A stretch of 16,006 nt of DNA, taken from the NCBI GenBank assembly GCA_002179805.1, contig NAVB01004211.1, forward strand, positions 1-16,006, written 5' to 3'. Under the pieces are notes generated by a model. That model saw nothing but the letters and a program-made list of their open reading frames with translations. It made no database searches and had not been told where the DNA came from. The stretch comes from Acanthamoeba lenticulata. Taxonomy: Eukaryota > Discosea > Longamoebia > Acanthamoebidae. Both the position numbers and the translations under genes were made by a program. Positions within the stretch are counted from its first letter, which is position 1, and every line of letters starts with the position of its first letter. Shown one piece after another: positions 9,069 through 16,006 of this stretch.

Positions 9069-9718
9069 TTACATCATCGAACTCCTGTCCTCCGTAGAGT
9101 TGGGCATCTCCAGGAGGGAAGACCGTCGGGTCTGAAGTGGTGCTCGTCGGCCTACTCGAGCTGTCAAAACGTTCGAGGTTATTACAATCTCTACCCGCTT
9201 GGAATGTCGCGTGACCGCCTCCCTCAGATCTAACCTGTCAGTGTCAACCAACAACAGATGATGCAATTCCCACAGAATACGGCCTGGGCCTCGTCTGGAA
9301 CTCACGGAAGAGCGTTGGCAGGTGAAGAGATGAGGCGCTCCCCAATCGAAGAGCGGATAGAGGTAATGAAGCAAGGGCTTACTTACTCCGAGGCTCGGTA
9401 GCTCGTCGCCCCAGCATGGGGATGTCGTCCCTGGAGGAGGATGAGGAGTCCTTGTTGATGTCGCTGACAAAAAAGTGACGACAGCCACAGCTACAAGTGA
9501 GTCTCGCCTTCGCCATTACGTTCCTCACCAACAACCACAGCCTCTTCCACAAGACGTTTAACATAAGCCAATAACCCAAGCTACCCAGCCATCACATAAC
9601 CCTCCTTGCATCGCACTCCATATTCACCCCTCTAGGCTGGCGCACCAACACCATTCGACACACTCATCAAAGGCTGAAGGTCAGCTGTCCCTGCTTGCAA
9701 CCTTGACAGGTCTGCCAT
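9069..9718 (-). CDS. Possible leftward multi-exon gene, structure unresolved
   Basis: Several signals point to a minus-strand gene, but I cannot close the model. A good N-terminus starts at 9718 (MADLSRLQAGTADLQPLMSV). A pyrimidine-rich acceptor (cttttttgtcag, about 9465-9476) leads into INKDSSSSSRDDIPMLGRR. A near-perfect donor GTAAGTAAG begins at 9386. An acceptor at 9295 opens a 60-nt exon (9294-9235, EAQAVFCGNCIICCWLTLT). Another intron (9234-9161) leads to ARVGRRAPLQ and a stop at 9069. Phases agree for 9387/9294 and 9235/9160; the link between the first exon and about 9464 is not settled. Cys-rich pieces (CSCGC, FCGNCIICC) may bind metal or be acylated. No family is recognised. It would share a 101 bp promoter gap with the gene at 9820. 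Plus-strand coding here is weaker. Confidence 0.33.
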
Positions 9719-9819
9719 GGTGGGCTGACCTGTTGGCTGGCTGTTTCTACAGGACATTTGACCTAAGAAAGGAGACAGCGCTGTGTGAAGCCGCCTGAGT
9801 CAGGCAGCACCCCGCCCCA

Positions 9820-10210
9820 ATGCAGAAGAGTGTCACCTCGAGCTTCACTTTGGTCCAGAGGCGCCTTGGTTCCCTGCTTCCCTCCGCTGCAGGAGCGCTC
9901 TTGCGGTACGCATGCTGGCGTGAAGATGAAGTACTGGCACGAGACTAAAGAAGTCTCTCCTCGCAGGTCACAGCAACTGTGGACGATGCAATACCGCCTC
10001 CACTCTCACGTCCCTAGAATCGACTTTGGCATTGATGACGAGGAGATTGAAGAGTGGAACTGCAAGAAGGCCCCTGACTCAGCGTCCTTTGTCAACGCAG
10101 ATAAAATGCCTGCTCGCAGCATCGAAGAGCTGCAACACGAGACCTTGACCATCCTGACCGCCTCTCCTGGCGCGAATACACACCGAGAAGACCATGTCGC
10201 ACGGCTGTAA
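9820..10210 (+). CDS. Small protein with mitochondrial-type presequence
   Basis: Two exons, 9820-9905 and 9967-10210, are joined by a 61-nt intron (GTACGC to CCTCGCAG) with matching phase 2. They encode 109 residues. The first 47 residues contain no Asp or Glu. They are rich in Arg, Ser and Leu (MQKSVTSSFTLVQRRLGSLL), the pattern of an amphipathic matrix-targeting presequence; cleavage near residues 29-35 is plausible. The mature part is short and acidic (DFGIDDEEIEEWN), then has SIEELQHETLTIL and ends HREDHVARL. AATAAA lies 17 nt after the stop. Likely a small matrix or respiratory-chain accessory protein, but I do not recognise the family. A frame open from further upstream exists; the ATG at 9820 was chosen because it gives the presequence and correct intron phase. 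Confidence 0.55.
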
Positions 10211-10226
10211 AGCTTGCGTTGTACAA

Positions 10227-10232
10227 AATAAA
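10227..10232 (+). promoter_or_regulatory. Poly(A) signal of the small mitochondrial-type gene
   Basis: AATAAA is 17 nt past the stop at 10210 and 37 bp before the tRNA gene, so the mRNA 3' end lies almost against the tRNA. Confidence 0.6.
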
Positions 10233-10268
10233 ACAAATTCAACTCACGTTTCTAGACATCCTCAACAG

Positions 10269-10341
10269 GGCCGGTTAGCTTAGTTGGTAGAGCGTGGTGC
10301 TAATAACGCCAAGGTCGTGGGTTCGATCCCCACACTGGCCA
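10269..10341 (+). tRNA. tRNA-Ile (anticodon AAU)
   Basis: The 73-nt sequence folds as a cloverleaf. The acceptor stem GGCCGGT pairs with ACTGGCC (one G-T pair) and the discriminator base is A. The D-arm has GCTTAGTTGGTAGAGC. The anticodon stem TGGTG/CGCCA encloses the loop CTAATAA with anticodon AAT. The T-arm is GTGGG-TTCGATC-CCCAC. There is no intron and no encoded CCA. Internal A box (TTAGCTTAGTTGG) and B box (GGTTCGATCC) are present. In eukaryotes this tRNA becomes inosine-modified at position 34 and reads AUU, AUC and AUA. Confidence 0.95.
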
Positions 10342-10344
10342 TTC

Positions 10345-10350
10345 TTTTTT
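10345..10350 (+). terminator. RNA polymerase III T-run terminator
   Basis: Six consecutive T residues begin 4 nt after the tRNA discriminator base, the usual Pol III stop. Confidence 0.85.
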
Positions 10351-10372
10351 GGTATTTATTCCACAAATTACA

Positions 10373-10412
10373 GGCAACCTCCTCTGGTCGTGGGTTCGAT
10401 CCACACTTGCCA
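10373..10412 (+). pseudogene. Shrunken tRNA relic (T-arm copy)
   Basis: GGTCGTGGGTTCGATCC at 10386-10402 repeats the tRNA-Ile 3' half exactly. It is followed by ACACTTGCCA instead of CCACACTGGCCA. The flanking GGCAA (10373-10377) can pair with TTGCC (10407-10411), so the piece looks like a tRNA that lost its D- and anticodon arms but kept a closed acceptor stem and an intact B box. It lies 60 bp before the F-box ATG. It could be a partial duplication or, less likely, a functional B-box element. Confidence 0.5.
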
Positions 10413-10471
10413 TTTCTGCCTCTCTTTGTATTGGTGACTTTCAGCTTGGCTTTAATTTTCACTTCACCACG

Positions 10472-11934
10472 ATGGAAACGAAGACAGGAAGACCCGCACC
10501 ATCGCTCGAAGGCTTGCCCCTGGAGCTCAAGGTTTCCATCCTCACACACCTGCCTGGCAATGAGCTTGGCCGTTGTGTGGCCCGGCTCAACCACCAATGG
10601 CGCCACCTCGCCAGGGTGGCTGTGCTGCAACGTGCCGCTGAGCGACGTGCCGAAGTGGTGGCGTTGCAGCGGTGGTGGCGTGCGAGGCGCCAAGCCGCCC
10701 TCGCCCACCACGTGAGCAAGCGCTTGTCGGCGATTGAGCTTGCCATCGACACGGCGCAGCGTGTGATTGAACCCAAGCTGGCTTGTCTCGCCGCTCGGAA
10801 GCAGCTCCTGCAACAGCTCCATGATGCGCACAACAATGAAGAAGAAGCAGAAGAAGAAGGCGCGATGAAGGAGGGAAGCAAAAGAACTTTTCTTGGAGGC
10901 GTGTGGGCGGCCCTTCGAGGCAAGGCCGGAGGCGACGCGCAGCCCAAGACCGTGCGGTTCACGCGCGAGCTGGTGGAGGCCTTGTTCCCCGAGCAGCTTC
11001 TGCTCGACCTTGTCGCACCGTTTGGGCGCTTCCTCCAAGACGCCCAAGCCGCGTTGGCCCTCTGGAAAGCGGAAGAAGACCAGCTCGCCGCAGCGCAAGC
11101 ACAGCAGCAGCAGCAAGAGGGGGCGCAGCCAGCGCTGGCGCCTGAGCGAACAAAGGAGCTCCAGATGTTTGGGAAGCTGATGATTCGGCTGCTGGAAGAG
11201 AGCATGGAACCCATCGTCGCCTACCTCACCTACCTCGAGACCGAGAAGATCTACAACCTGTTCATCACCCCCCTCTGCCAGGTGTGCACTTGCTCTTCTT
11301 GTTGTTATCGTTCTCAGTAGCCCATTGGGCTGACACGCGCTGGGGCGAGCAGGGAGCGGACTTGGAAGCGGACCAGCCCTGTTGGGCGATCCTGGCGGAG
11401 CACTTCCAGAGGCCTGCGCTCTTTGTTCCGCTCACGGAGCTCAAGCCCTGGGGCACTGTTGAACCGGCGCGACAGAGAGCTGGCGCCCCGCCTGTGGGCT
11501 TGCTCACATTCGCCTTCACTGCCTACATGGGCTGGGGCAGCGTGATCACGCGCCTTTCCATGGCCACCGAGACGCTCCGTTCCTCCACAGTGGCACCACA
11601 TCCAGACCGCAGCAACATCAAGCAGCTGACCAAGCTGGTAGACCTCTTCTTGGCCAGACTCAACCAGATCTCAGCGTCTTTGGTGGGCTCTCTTTGCTAC
11701 GACTGAAAAACTCTCTTCTTGTTGGCCTTTTGACGTACTTGGCCGTCGCTGGTGTGGGAATACATGTTCAGCCGGGGCCAGCTCGACGTGGAGCAGGGGA
11801 AGCAGGGCGCCATCCTCAACCGCGTGGCGTCGCCGCTCGATACAGGCGTGCTGCGCACAACGGCCAACATTCAGGGCGGCCTGGCCCAAGCTGCCAGAGG
11901 CGCTGCCATCGCCCTTGCCACTTTCCCTTTTTAA
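10472..11934 (+). CDS. F-box protein with coiled-coil and possible IQ motif
   Basis: The ATG at 10472 opens METKTGRPAP. Residues about 12-55 match an F-box (LEGLPLELKVSILTHLPGNE, then NHQWRHLA), which binds Skp1 in SCF ubiquitin ligases. Next is an Arg/Trp-rich helix (VVALQRWWRARRQ, partly like a calmodulin-binding IQ motif), an acidic EEAEEEG patch, and helical Gln-rich sequence. Exon 1 is 10472-11281; intron 11282-11352 has donor GTGTGC and acceptor GAGCAG. Exon 2 is 11353-11682 (AYMGWGSVITRL, DLFLARLNQ). The last intron is uncertain: 11683-11781 keeps the frame but drops coding-like WEYMFSRGQ. Exon 3 is 11782-11934. The model gives about 430 residues. The C-terminal part may be the substrate-recruiting region; it matches no repeat family I know. 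AATAAA follows at 11989. Confidence 0.65.
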
Positions 11935-11988
11935 TTGTGTGTCGGCACACTTTTCTTGTCTATTTCCTCAATCCCGTTGGCCTCAGCG

Positions 11989-11994
11989 AATAAA
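11989..11994 (+). promoter_or_regulatory. Poly(A) signal of the F-box gene
   Basis: AATAAA is 55 nt after the stop at 11934 and 72 bp before the next ATG, so that gap also serves as the ankyrin gene promoter. Confidence 0.55.
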
Positions 11995-12065
11995 CTTCGA
12001 CCAAATTAATCGGCTTTTATTGCCATTGTGCCATAAAACACACAACATCAACACCACACGCTCGC

Positions 12066-13022
12066 ATGGACCTCAACGCACGCCTTCTTGCTCTTCTCGC
12101 TCAACAGGGCGCCCCACCTGGGGCGGGTGGGGGCGATAATGGCGCGGCCCAGCGGGATGCCCAGCGACGAAATGTGGAGGAGCTCATGCGCAACAGCCCC
12201 AACGAGCTTTTTCGGTTTGTGCACAAGTGGAAGCTGGAGCCCGAGCGCTTCGAGAAGTCGGCGCGCGTGGACACCGTCCGCCACCTGCTCGAAGATGAGG
12301 CCATTCGGCGCGACATCGACCTGGCCGACGACCACGGCCAAACGGCTCTCCACTACGCCCTGCAGTCACGGCAGCACAAGGTGGCCCGCCTACTCGTAGA
12401 GGCCGGAGCCGACGTCTTTGGCGTCGCAGACGACCAGTCGCCCTTGCGGTTGATCTTCTGCGGGACCAAGGGCCCCGTGGGCGCCACCACTCTTGTGTTT
12501 GCCAAGTGGCTTCTGGCCCGCCTGGAGGGCCTGGGCCAGGGCCCCGAGGCAGCCGCGTGTCTCAACCGTCGGCCCAGCTCGCTCCTCATCGTGAGCAGAA
12601 AGAAACACGAACAACTCCCGACCTGCGAGCTGCTGCTCAAGCACGGGGTCGACCCCATGTCGAGGGACATGTTTGGCTGGACCGCGCTACACCACGCCGC
12701 CAAGCGAGGCCACGTCGGGCTGGCCAAGCTGCTCATCGCGCGCGGGGCCGACGTCAACGCGGTCAAGAACGACGGCTATACGCCGCTCCACCTGGCCGCG
12801 CTCAACAACAAGAGCGAGGTGGCCATGCTGTTGCTCGCCGCCGGCGCCATGACCGAGCCCCTGACGGGCGAGAACGAGGAGCGGCCCGTGCTGAGCCGCA
12901 AGAACGCTGCTGATCTGGCCGACATCAACAACCACCAGTGCACGGCGTACCTCATTCGGACGTGGACCTCTTGGAACGCACCCCCCGACTCGGATACCAC
13001 CATGGCAGACAACGTGGCCTGA
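12066..13022 (+). CDS. Ankyrin-repeat protein
   Basis: Intronless, 318 residues from ATG 12066 to TGA. The N-terminus (1-60) is Gly/Ala/Gln-rich then helical (NSPNELFRFVHKWKLEPERF). Clear ankyrin repeats lie at residues about 87-118 (HGQTALHYALQSRQHKVARL), 203-233 (FGWTALHHAAKRGHVGLAKL) and 236-266 (DGYTPLHLAALNNKSEVAML). A diverged repeat around 119-200 carries an insert with a hydrophobic helix, and a weak last repeat sits at about 277-300. Ankyrin stacks mediate protein binding; the partner cannot be told from sequence. Start choice: the first ATG, just after an A-rich leader. It converges on the glucanase gene with only 64 nt between stop codons. It is the only intronless gene here besides the membrane zinc-knuckle gene. 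Confidence 0.88.
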   Translation: MDLNARLLALLAQQGAPPGAGGGDNGAAQRDAQRRNVEELMRNSPNELFRFVHKWKLEPERFEKSARVDTVRHLLEDEAIRRDIDLADDHGQTALHYALQSRQHKVARLLVEAGADVFGVADDQSPLRLIFCGTKGPVGATTLVFAKWLLARLEGLGQGPEAAACLNRRPSSLLIVSRKKHEQLPTCELLLKHGVDPMSRDMFGWTALHHAAKRGHVGLAKLLIARGADVNAVKNDGYTPLHLAALNNKSEVAMLLLAAGAMTEPLTGENEERPVLSRKNAADLADINNHQCTAYLIRTWTSWNAPPDSDTTMADNVA

Positions 13023-13052
13023 GCCGCACTTTTTCATTAATTCTTCTTTTTA

Positions 13053-13074
13053 AATAAAACATTTTAAAAATAAA
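13053..13074 (+). promoter_or_regulatory. Two poly(A) signals of the ankyrin gene
   Basis: AATAAA occurs at 13053-13058 and 13069-13074, after the stop at 13022. Both lie within 35 nt of the stop codon of the opposing glucanase gene, so cleavage would overlap its 3' end. No minus-strand AATAAA is seen for the glucanase; AATTAATG near 13035-13042 is a weak substitute. Confidence 0.55.
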
Positions 13075-13086
13075 GTGGTCATCAAG

Positions 13087-14714
13087 TTACTGCCAGAAGG
13101 AAGGGGCAAGGCTGTTGGCGGCGCTGTGATCACCGGACGGGGTTGGGGCTAGCTGGTAGACGCGTACATGGTTGAAAAGCCAGTACGCCTCCTTGAATTG
13201 CTGTGTTGACAACAAAAAACAAAAAATAAAAATAAAAATAATATAAATATAAAAACTAAAAATTGTTTGCCATGCTCAAAAAACGAGTTGAGAGCGAGCC
13301 GGACCTGTGGGTTGTTGCGGACATAGTCGGCGCAGGTGCTGTTGTTGGCCTGGGCTTCGCACGAGCTTCCGCTCCACACGCTGTTGACGTAGTCACCACA
13401 GAAGGTGAGGTTGATCGTGATGGTGTGGTTCCTGAAGTTGTTGGCCGGGCAGTTGGTGCCCAGAGCAAAGTAGGCGTAGGGCTTGCCCCACGTGCTCGGG
13501 TCGGGCGACCCAGATGTGATGTCCCTGCGTTGCCAATACATCACCCAGCATAGTCATCATCACGTTGCACTGTTTCCCTGCAAAGGTGTGGGTTTGTGCG
13601 AGTACGTGGGAAGGCCGGCCGAGCGCGCAAAGAACCACGCGCTGATATGTTCCGTCGTCCACTCGACAGCGTAGACGCCACCACTGGCGTTGTTAAACGG
13701 CGCGCCGTAGCTTCCCTCCGGCCCGTAGACCCCGCAGCCCGCCTCATCCTGTGTTCAGGACAAGCAACCCCGCAACACCAGCGAAGGATGAGCTCAAGCG
13801 GCTCACCTGCGGCCACGACGGCACGGGGCCTGCGGAAGATACGCACGTCGGGGTGGACCTGGCAGTCGTCCTCTGCTCGTGGCCAACCCGAGGAAGAAGC
13901 GTCAAGTCAGAGCTCAAGCTCGGCAACGGCGCACATGCAAGCATGTGGGAGGAACGTGGGAAGGGCGTACGAGTGTAGGATCCCGTCATGAACTGGGAAT
14001 CGTCGATGCCGCTCATGCTGCAGTTGGCGCCAGTGTGCAGGGTGGTGGCGTCCATGGTGTCCACGTTCACGCCCTCGATGATGTCAATCTCGCCCGAGTT
14101 GGGCCAGTCCTGACCGTACAGCCACCAGGCCGGCCACGTCCCTGCGCGCGCGCAAGAGCACGATTGGTGCCGCCAATACCAACGTGGCCAATCAGCAATC
14201 GACGCTGGAGACGGACCGGGACGACGTTGGCCGTACCGCAGCCGGTGGGCATGTGGGCGAGGTCGGCCAGGAAGAGTCCGCCGGTGAACAGCTGCGAGGA
14301 CTCGAGGCGGACCGAATCTCGGCCTCGAGCTTCGGCCGCGACGACGTTCTGGGTGTCCGTGCCGAGCCGAACCTGGCCGTTGCCCTCCACGGAGATGATG
14401 CCGCGGTCTGCCGAGGCCTCCTCCGGCGTGAGAAAACGAACGCGAGAAAACGAGAAAAACGAACACAAAAACCACAAAAATGCACAACCTTGGGCCGTTT
14501 GTTGGTCGATGTAGTTCACGAAGCCGTTGGTTGGGTCGTCCTCCGTCATGAACTGGAACTTTTCAAAGAAGGTGTCACCTTTGGCCTCCCATGAAAGCTG
14601 GTAGCTGGTCGAGGACGCGGCCGTCGCTCCCCAGGTTGTGGTCGCCAGGATCGCAGCGGACAGGGCCAGCCAGACCAACAACGCTCTTCTTCCTGTACTA
14701 GTGGTGCTCTTCAT
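13087..14714 (-). CDS. Secreted GH16 endo-1,3(4)-beta-glucanase (laminarinase type), seven exons
   Basis: Exons 14714-14489, 14407-14237, 14141-13971, 13872-13847 (26 nt), 13748-13606, 13524-13305 and 13200-13087 sum to 1071 nt, 356 residues, all phases agreeing. A signal peptide covers about residues 1-32 (RRALLVWLALSAAILA). The mature protein begins YQLSWEAKGDTFFEKFQF and NGFVNYIDQQTAQ. It then has GRDSVRLES and LFLADLAHMP. The catalytic strand CGTWPAWWLYG...GEIDIIEGVN holds nucleophile Glu150, Asp152 and acid/base Glu155. Later blocks are DITSGSPDPSTWGKP, LTFCGDYVNSVWSGSSC and FKEAYWLFNHVRVYQ. Order and spacing match fungal GH16 laminarinases such as Phanerochaete Lam16A (about 300 residues). 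It should cut beta-1,3 or mixed 1,3/1,4 glucans outside the cell, serving feeding on fungi or algae, or wall remodelling during encystment. The AT-rich intron 13304-13201 has an unusual GTCCGG donor. Confidence 0.85.
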
Positions 14715-14906
14715 TGGATTCTTGATATGTGGGATGTTGACTTGCGGAGCTTTCTTCGATGTGGGGTTGTCCAAGGGCTGCTGTTGGCGCCACCGGAGCA
14801 TTATGCATGGTCCGGCTGTTCCGCAGAGCAATCGGCGACAAGTTACCACCAATGAGCACCCAGGGGACGCACCACCGCTCTTGGCCGGATGATAAACAGT
14901 CTCTTA
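14715..14906. other. Upstream region of the glucanase gene
   Basis: No supported exon is seen. It should hold the glucanase promoter and 5' leader on the minus strand. CCAAT occurs in minus orientation overlapping the start (ATTGG near 14715) and on the plus strand near 14844. A consensus minus-strand donor (GTAAGAG) lies near 14908, so a 5' UTR intron is possible. Confidence 0.3.
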
Positions 14907-14907
14907 C

Positions 14908-15314
14908 CTTCCGTTGTACTGTAATATGTCTATAGACTTCTTGCACAATAGCCTCCCATGACCAGGTGAACATCATGGCTGAAGATGTCATTGATGATGT
15001 AAACTACGCGGGAGAAGATCTTCACTAGGCGGTCGATGCCAAAGAGAGTGTGCTACGCGTGGGGGAGTAAAAGCGACTTATTTTATTTTGAATTTCTTTT
15101 GCACATTTAAACCAGCAGTCGCGTCGCGCCATAGGCGGACTTGCTGTCGACTCTGCGGCATTTGCCGCAGCCGCAGCTCTCTTAAGAAGGTGCCAAGGAC
15201 GGCACGTAGCGCGAAGAGAGCTCTCGGTGGTCGATACGGTAGCAGGCCATCGGCCTGCTCCGTAACAATTGACGCTAAGTGGCCGTGCGGATTGGTGCGA
15301 GAGTGAGTCTCGTC
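14908..15314 (-). pseudogene. Orphan minus-strand coding-like fragment without a start codon
   Basis: A good acceptor (cttgtctgcttcag) precedes 15314. From there an open frame of 78 codons reads DETHSRTNPHGHLASIVTEQ, ADGLLPYRPPRALFALRAVL, GTFLRELRLRQMPQSRQQ, to TAA at 15080-15078. Alternatively a GTCCGC donor after SRQQ and an acceptor after CCCACGCGTAG would continue in phase into HTLFGIDRLVKIFSRVVYI and INDIFSHDVHLVMGGY, stopping near 14940. The sequence looks protein-like and unlike the other frames, yet no upstream ATG or first exon fits, because the TPR gene starts at 15432 on the other strand. An AATAAA sits on the last codons (15087-15082). It may be a truncated gene remnant or a gene whose first exon overlaps the TPR gene. 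Family not recognised. Confidence 0.33.
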
Positions 15315-15406
15315 CTGAAGCAGACAAGTCCCAGGCCAGATTCGGGCTCGTCAAACTGAGTGACGGGCCAGTGTTTGATGAACAAAAGGAAAAAGGAGAA
15401 TTGTTT

Positions 15407-15418
15407 AAAAAAAAAAAA
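15407..15418 (+). repeat. A12 homopolymer in the TPR gene leader
   Basis: Twelve A residues lie 14 bp before the ATG at 15432, in an otherwise A/G-rich leader. This may be a poly(dA:dT) promoter element or a slippage-prone tract. Confidence 0.7.
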
Positions 15419-15431
15419 CAGCAAGCGAGCA

Positions 15432-16006
15432 ATGGAAGAAGAGGGAGTTGGCACAACCAGAGAAGAGGAAGGGAGTGAGGAGACACAAGAAGAACGAAAC
15501 AGGCACCGAGCCCGCGTGACAGAAGGCTTACGACAAGCACTGGAGAAAGGGCACACGGCACTACGGAGTGGACAGTGGCCGGTTGCAATTCAATGCTTTC
15601 AAAATGGATTGTCTCGCAAGGAGCCGAACGATTTGAGCGTACCCGAGTTCATGGAGGGCATGTTGGCCCTCGCTGAAGCCTTCATGGGCAACGCCGACTA
15701 CGACGCCGCTTTGAACATCGCGTCTGCTTGCACCCGCACGCACGGGGCTGGTGCAGCCAAGGTGCCTCGACATTCTTATTGACCCCTCCTCTTCATCTTG
15801 GGGAAGCGCTCAATCGTGTGACGCAAACAGGCCTGGAGGCTCAAGGCCGAGGCACTGCGCCTGCTGGGTCGTCACACAGAGGCCCTCGGGATCTGTTATG
15901 AAGCGCTACAATCGAAGCGGAACCTGGCCGAGGAAGATGCACAACAGCTTCTGGCTCTACAGCAACAACTTCTCCAAGACAGGTAGGCTCTTCTTTCTTT
16001 TTTTAA
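15432..16006 (+). CDS. TPR-repeat protein, N-terminal part (partial)
   Basis: Exon 1 is 15432-15761 (110 codons). Intron 15762-15830 is 69 nt with donor GTGCCT and acceptor CAAACAG. Exon 2 is 15831-15982, then a GTAGGC donor with a T-rich intron running off the window. The N-terminus is very acidic (MEEEGVGTTREEEGSEETQE). Helical pairs typical of tetratricopeptide repeats follow at about 30-64 (LEKGHTALRSGQWPVAIQCF), 72-104 (MLALAEAFMGNADYDAALNI) and 111-142 (AWRLKAEALRLLGRHTEALG, then YEAL). Small residues and bulky positions fit the TPR consensus. TPR arrays scaffold protein complexes or bind chaperone tails; the specific family cannot be assigned from 161 residues. The start is the first ATG after the A12 tract. 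Confidence 0.75.

Noticed and set aside
9258..9400. Plus-strand ORF starting MMQFPQNTAWASSG
   Set aside because: Only about 47 codons, and continuing it needs a 17-nt intron. The minus strand has better splice signals here.
10373..10412. Second functional tRNA gene
   Set aside because: It lacks D-arm and anticodon arm and has a base deletion in the T-stem; a true tRNA needs about 72 nt.
10280..11116. Long minus-strand open frame (278 codons) opposite the F-box gene
   Set aside because: It runs through the tRNA gene and antisense to clear F-box coding. Its Arg/His/Gly-rich composition is what a GC-rich exon gives in antisense.
13879..14594. Long plus-strand frames opposite the glucanase gene
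   Set aside because: The minus strand has an unambiguous GH16 protein with catalytic motif; the plus frames are its antisense shadows.
1..16006. Bacterial or viral operon-type system
   Set aside because: No Shine-Dalgarno-spaced gene runs, no transposase, integrase or phage genes; introns, AATAAA signals and a Pol III tRNA mark it as nuclear eukaryotic.

Overview
The window looks like nuclear DNA of a free-living amoebozoan, most like Acanthamoeba. This is inferred from style, not from a database match. Exons are GC-rich and nearly every gene is cut by short introns (about 55-105 nt, some AT-rich) with GT-AG ends. Genes lie tens to a few hundred bases apart on both strands with AATAAA signals. 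The protein set is eukaryotic: Vid27/DEM family, an mRNA-decapping cofactor, F-box, ankyrin, TPR and a secreted fungal-type GH16 glucanase. All exon structures below come from reading frames, splice sites and phase arithmetic by eye.

Left part (1-5100). The N-terminal half of a Vid27/DEM-family gene runs leftward off the window. A head-to-head gene at 1663-2769 encodes a small acidic protein full of Leu-Phe/acidic motifs like the FAM21 (WASH complex) tail. Next is a four-exon gene (3257-4470) whose product carries the PNRC/EDC1 motif that binds the decapping protein Dcp1, followed by a long pyrimidine-rich 3' UTR.

Middle part (5100-10350). Two divergently transcribed genes share a roughly 260 bp promoter with CCAAT boxes in both orientations. 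The leftward gene encodes a 182-aa single-pass membrane protein; the rightward gene encodes a 951-aa acidic, Ser/Pro-rich protein. Both end in the same unusual paired zinc-knuckle module, which I do not recognise from a named family and regard as the best candidate for something undescribed. An unresolved leftward gene (about 9069-9718) and a small mitochondrial-type protein gene (9820-10210) follow. Then comes a tRNA-Ile(AAU) gene with a Pol III terminator and a shrunken tRNA relic beside it.

Right part (10450-16006). An F-box protein gene and an intronless ankyrin-repeat gene run rightward. A seven-exon GH16 endo-beta-1,3(4)-glucanase gene meets the ankyrin gene tail to tail. Upstream of the glucanase is an orphan leftward coding-like stretch with no visible start. 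The window ends inside a TPR protein gene. Apart from the shared promoter and the shared zinc module, I see no sign that these genes form one pathway; this is ordinary dense eukaryotic chromosome.
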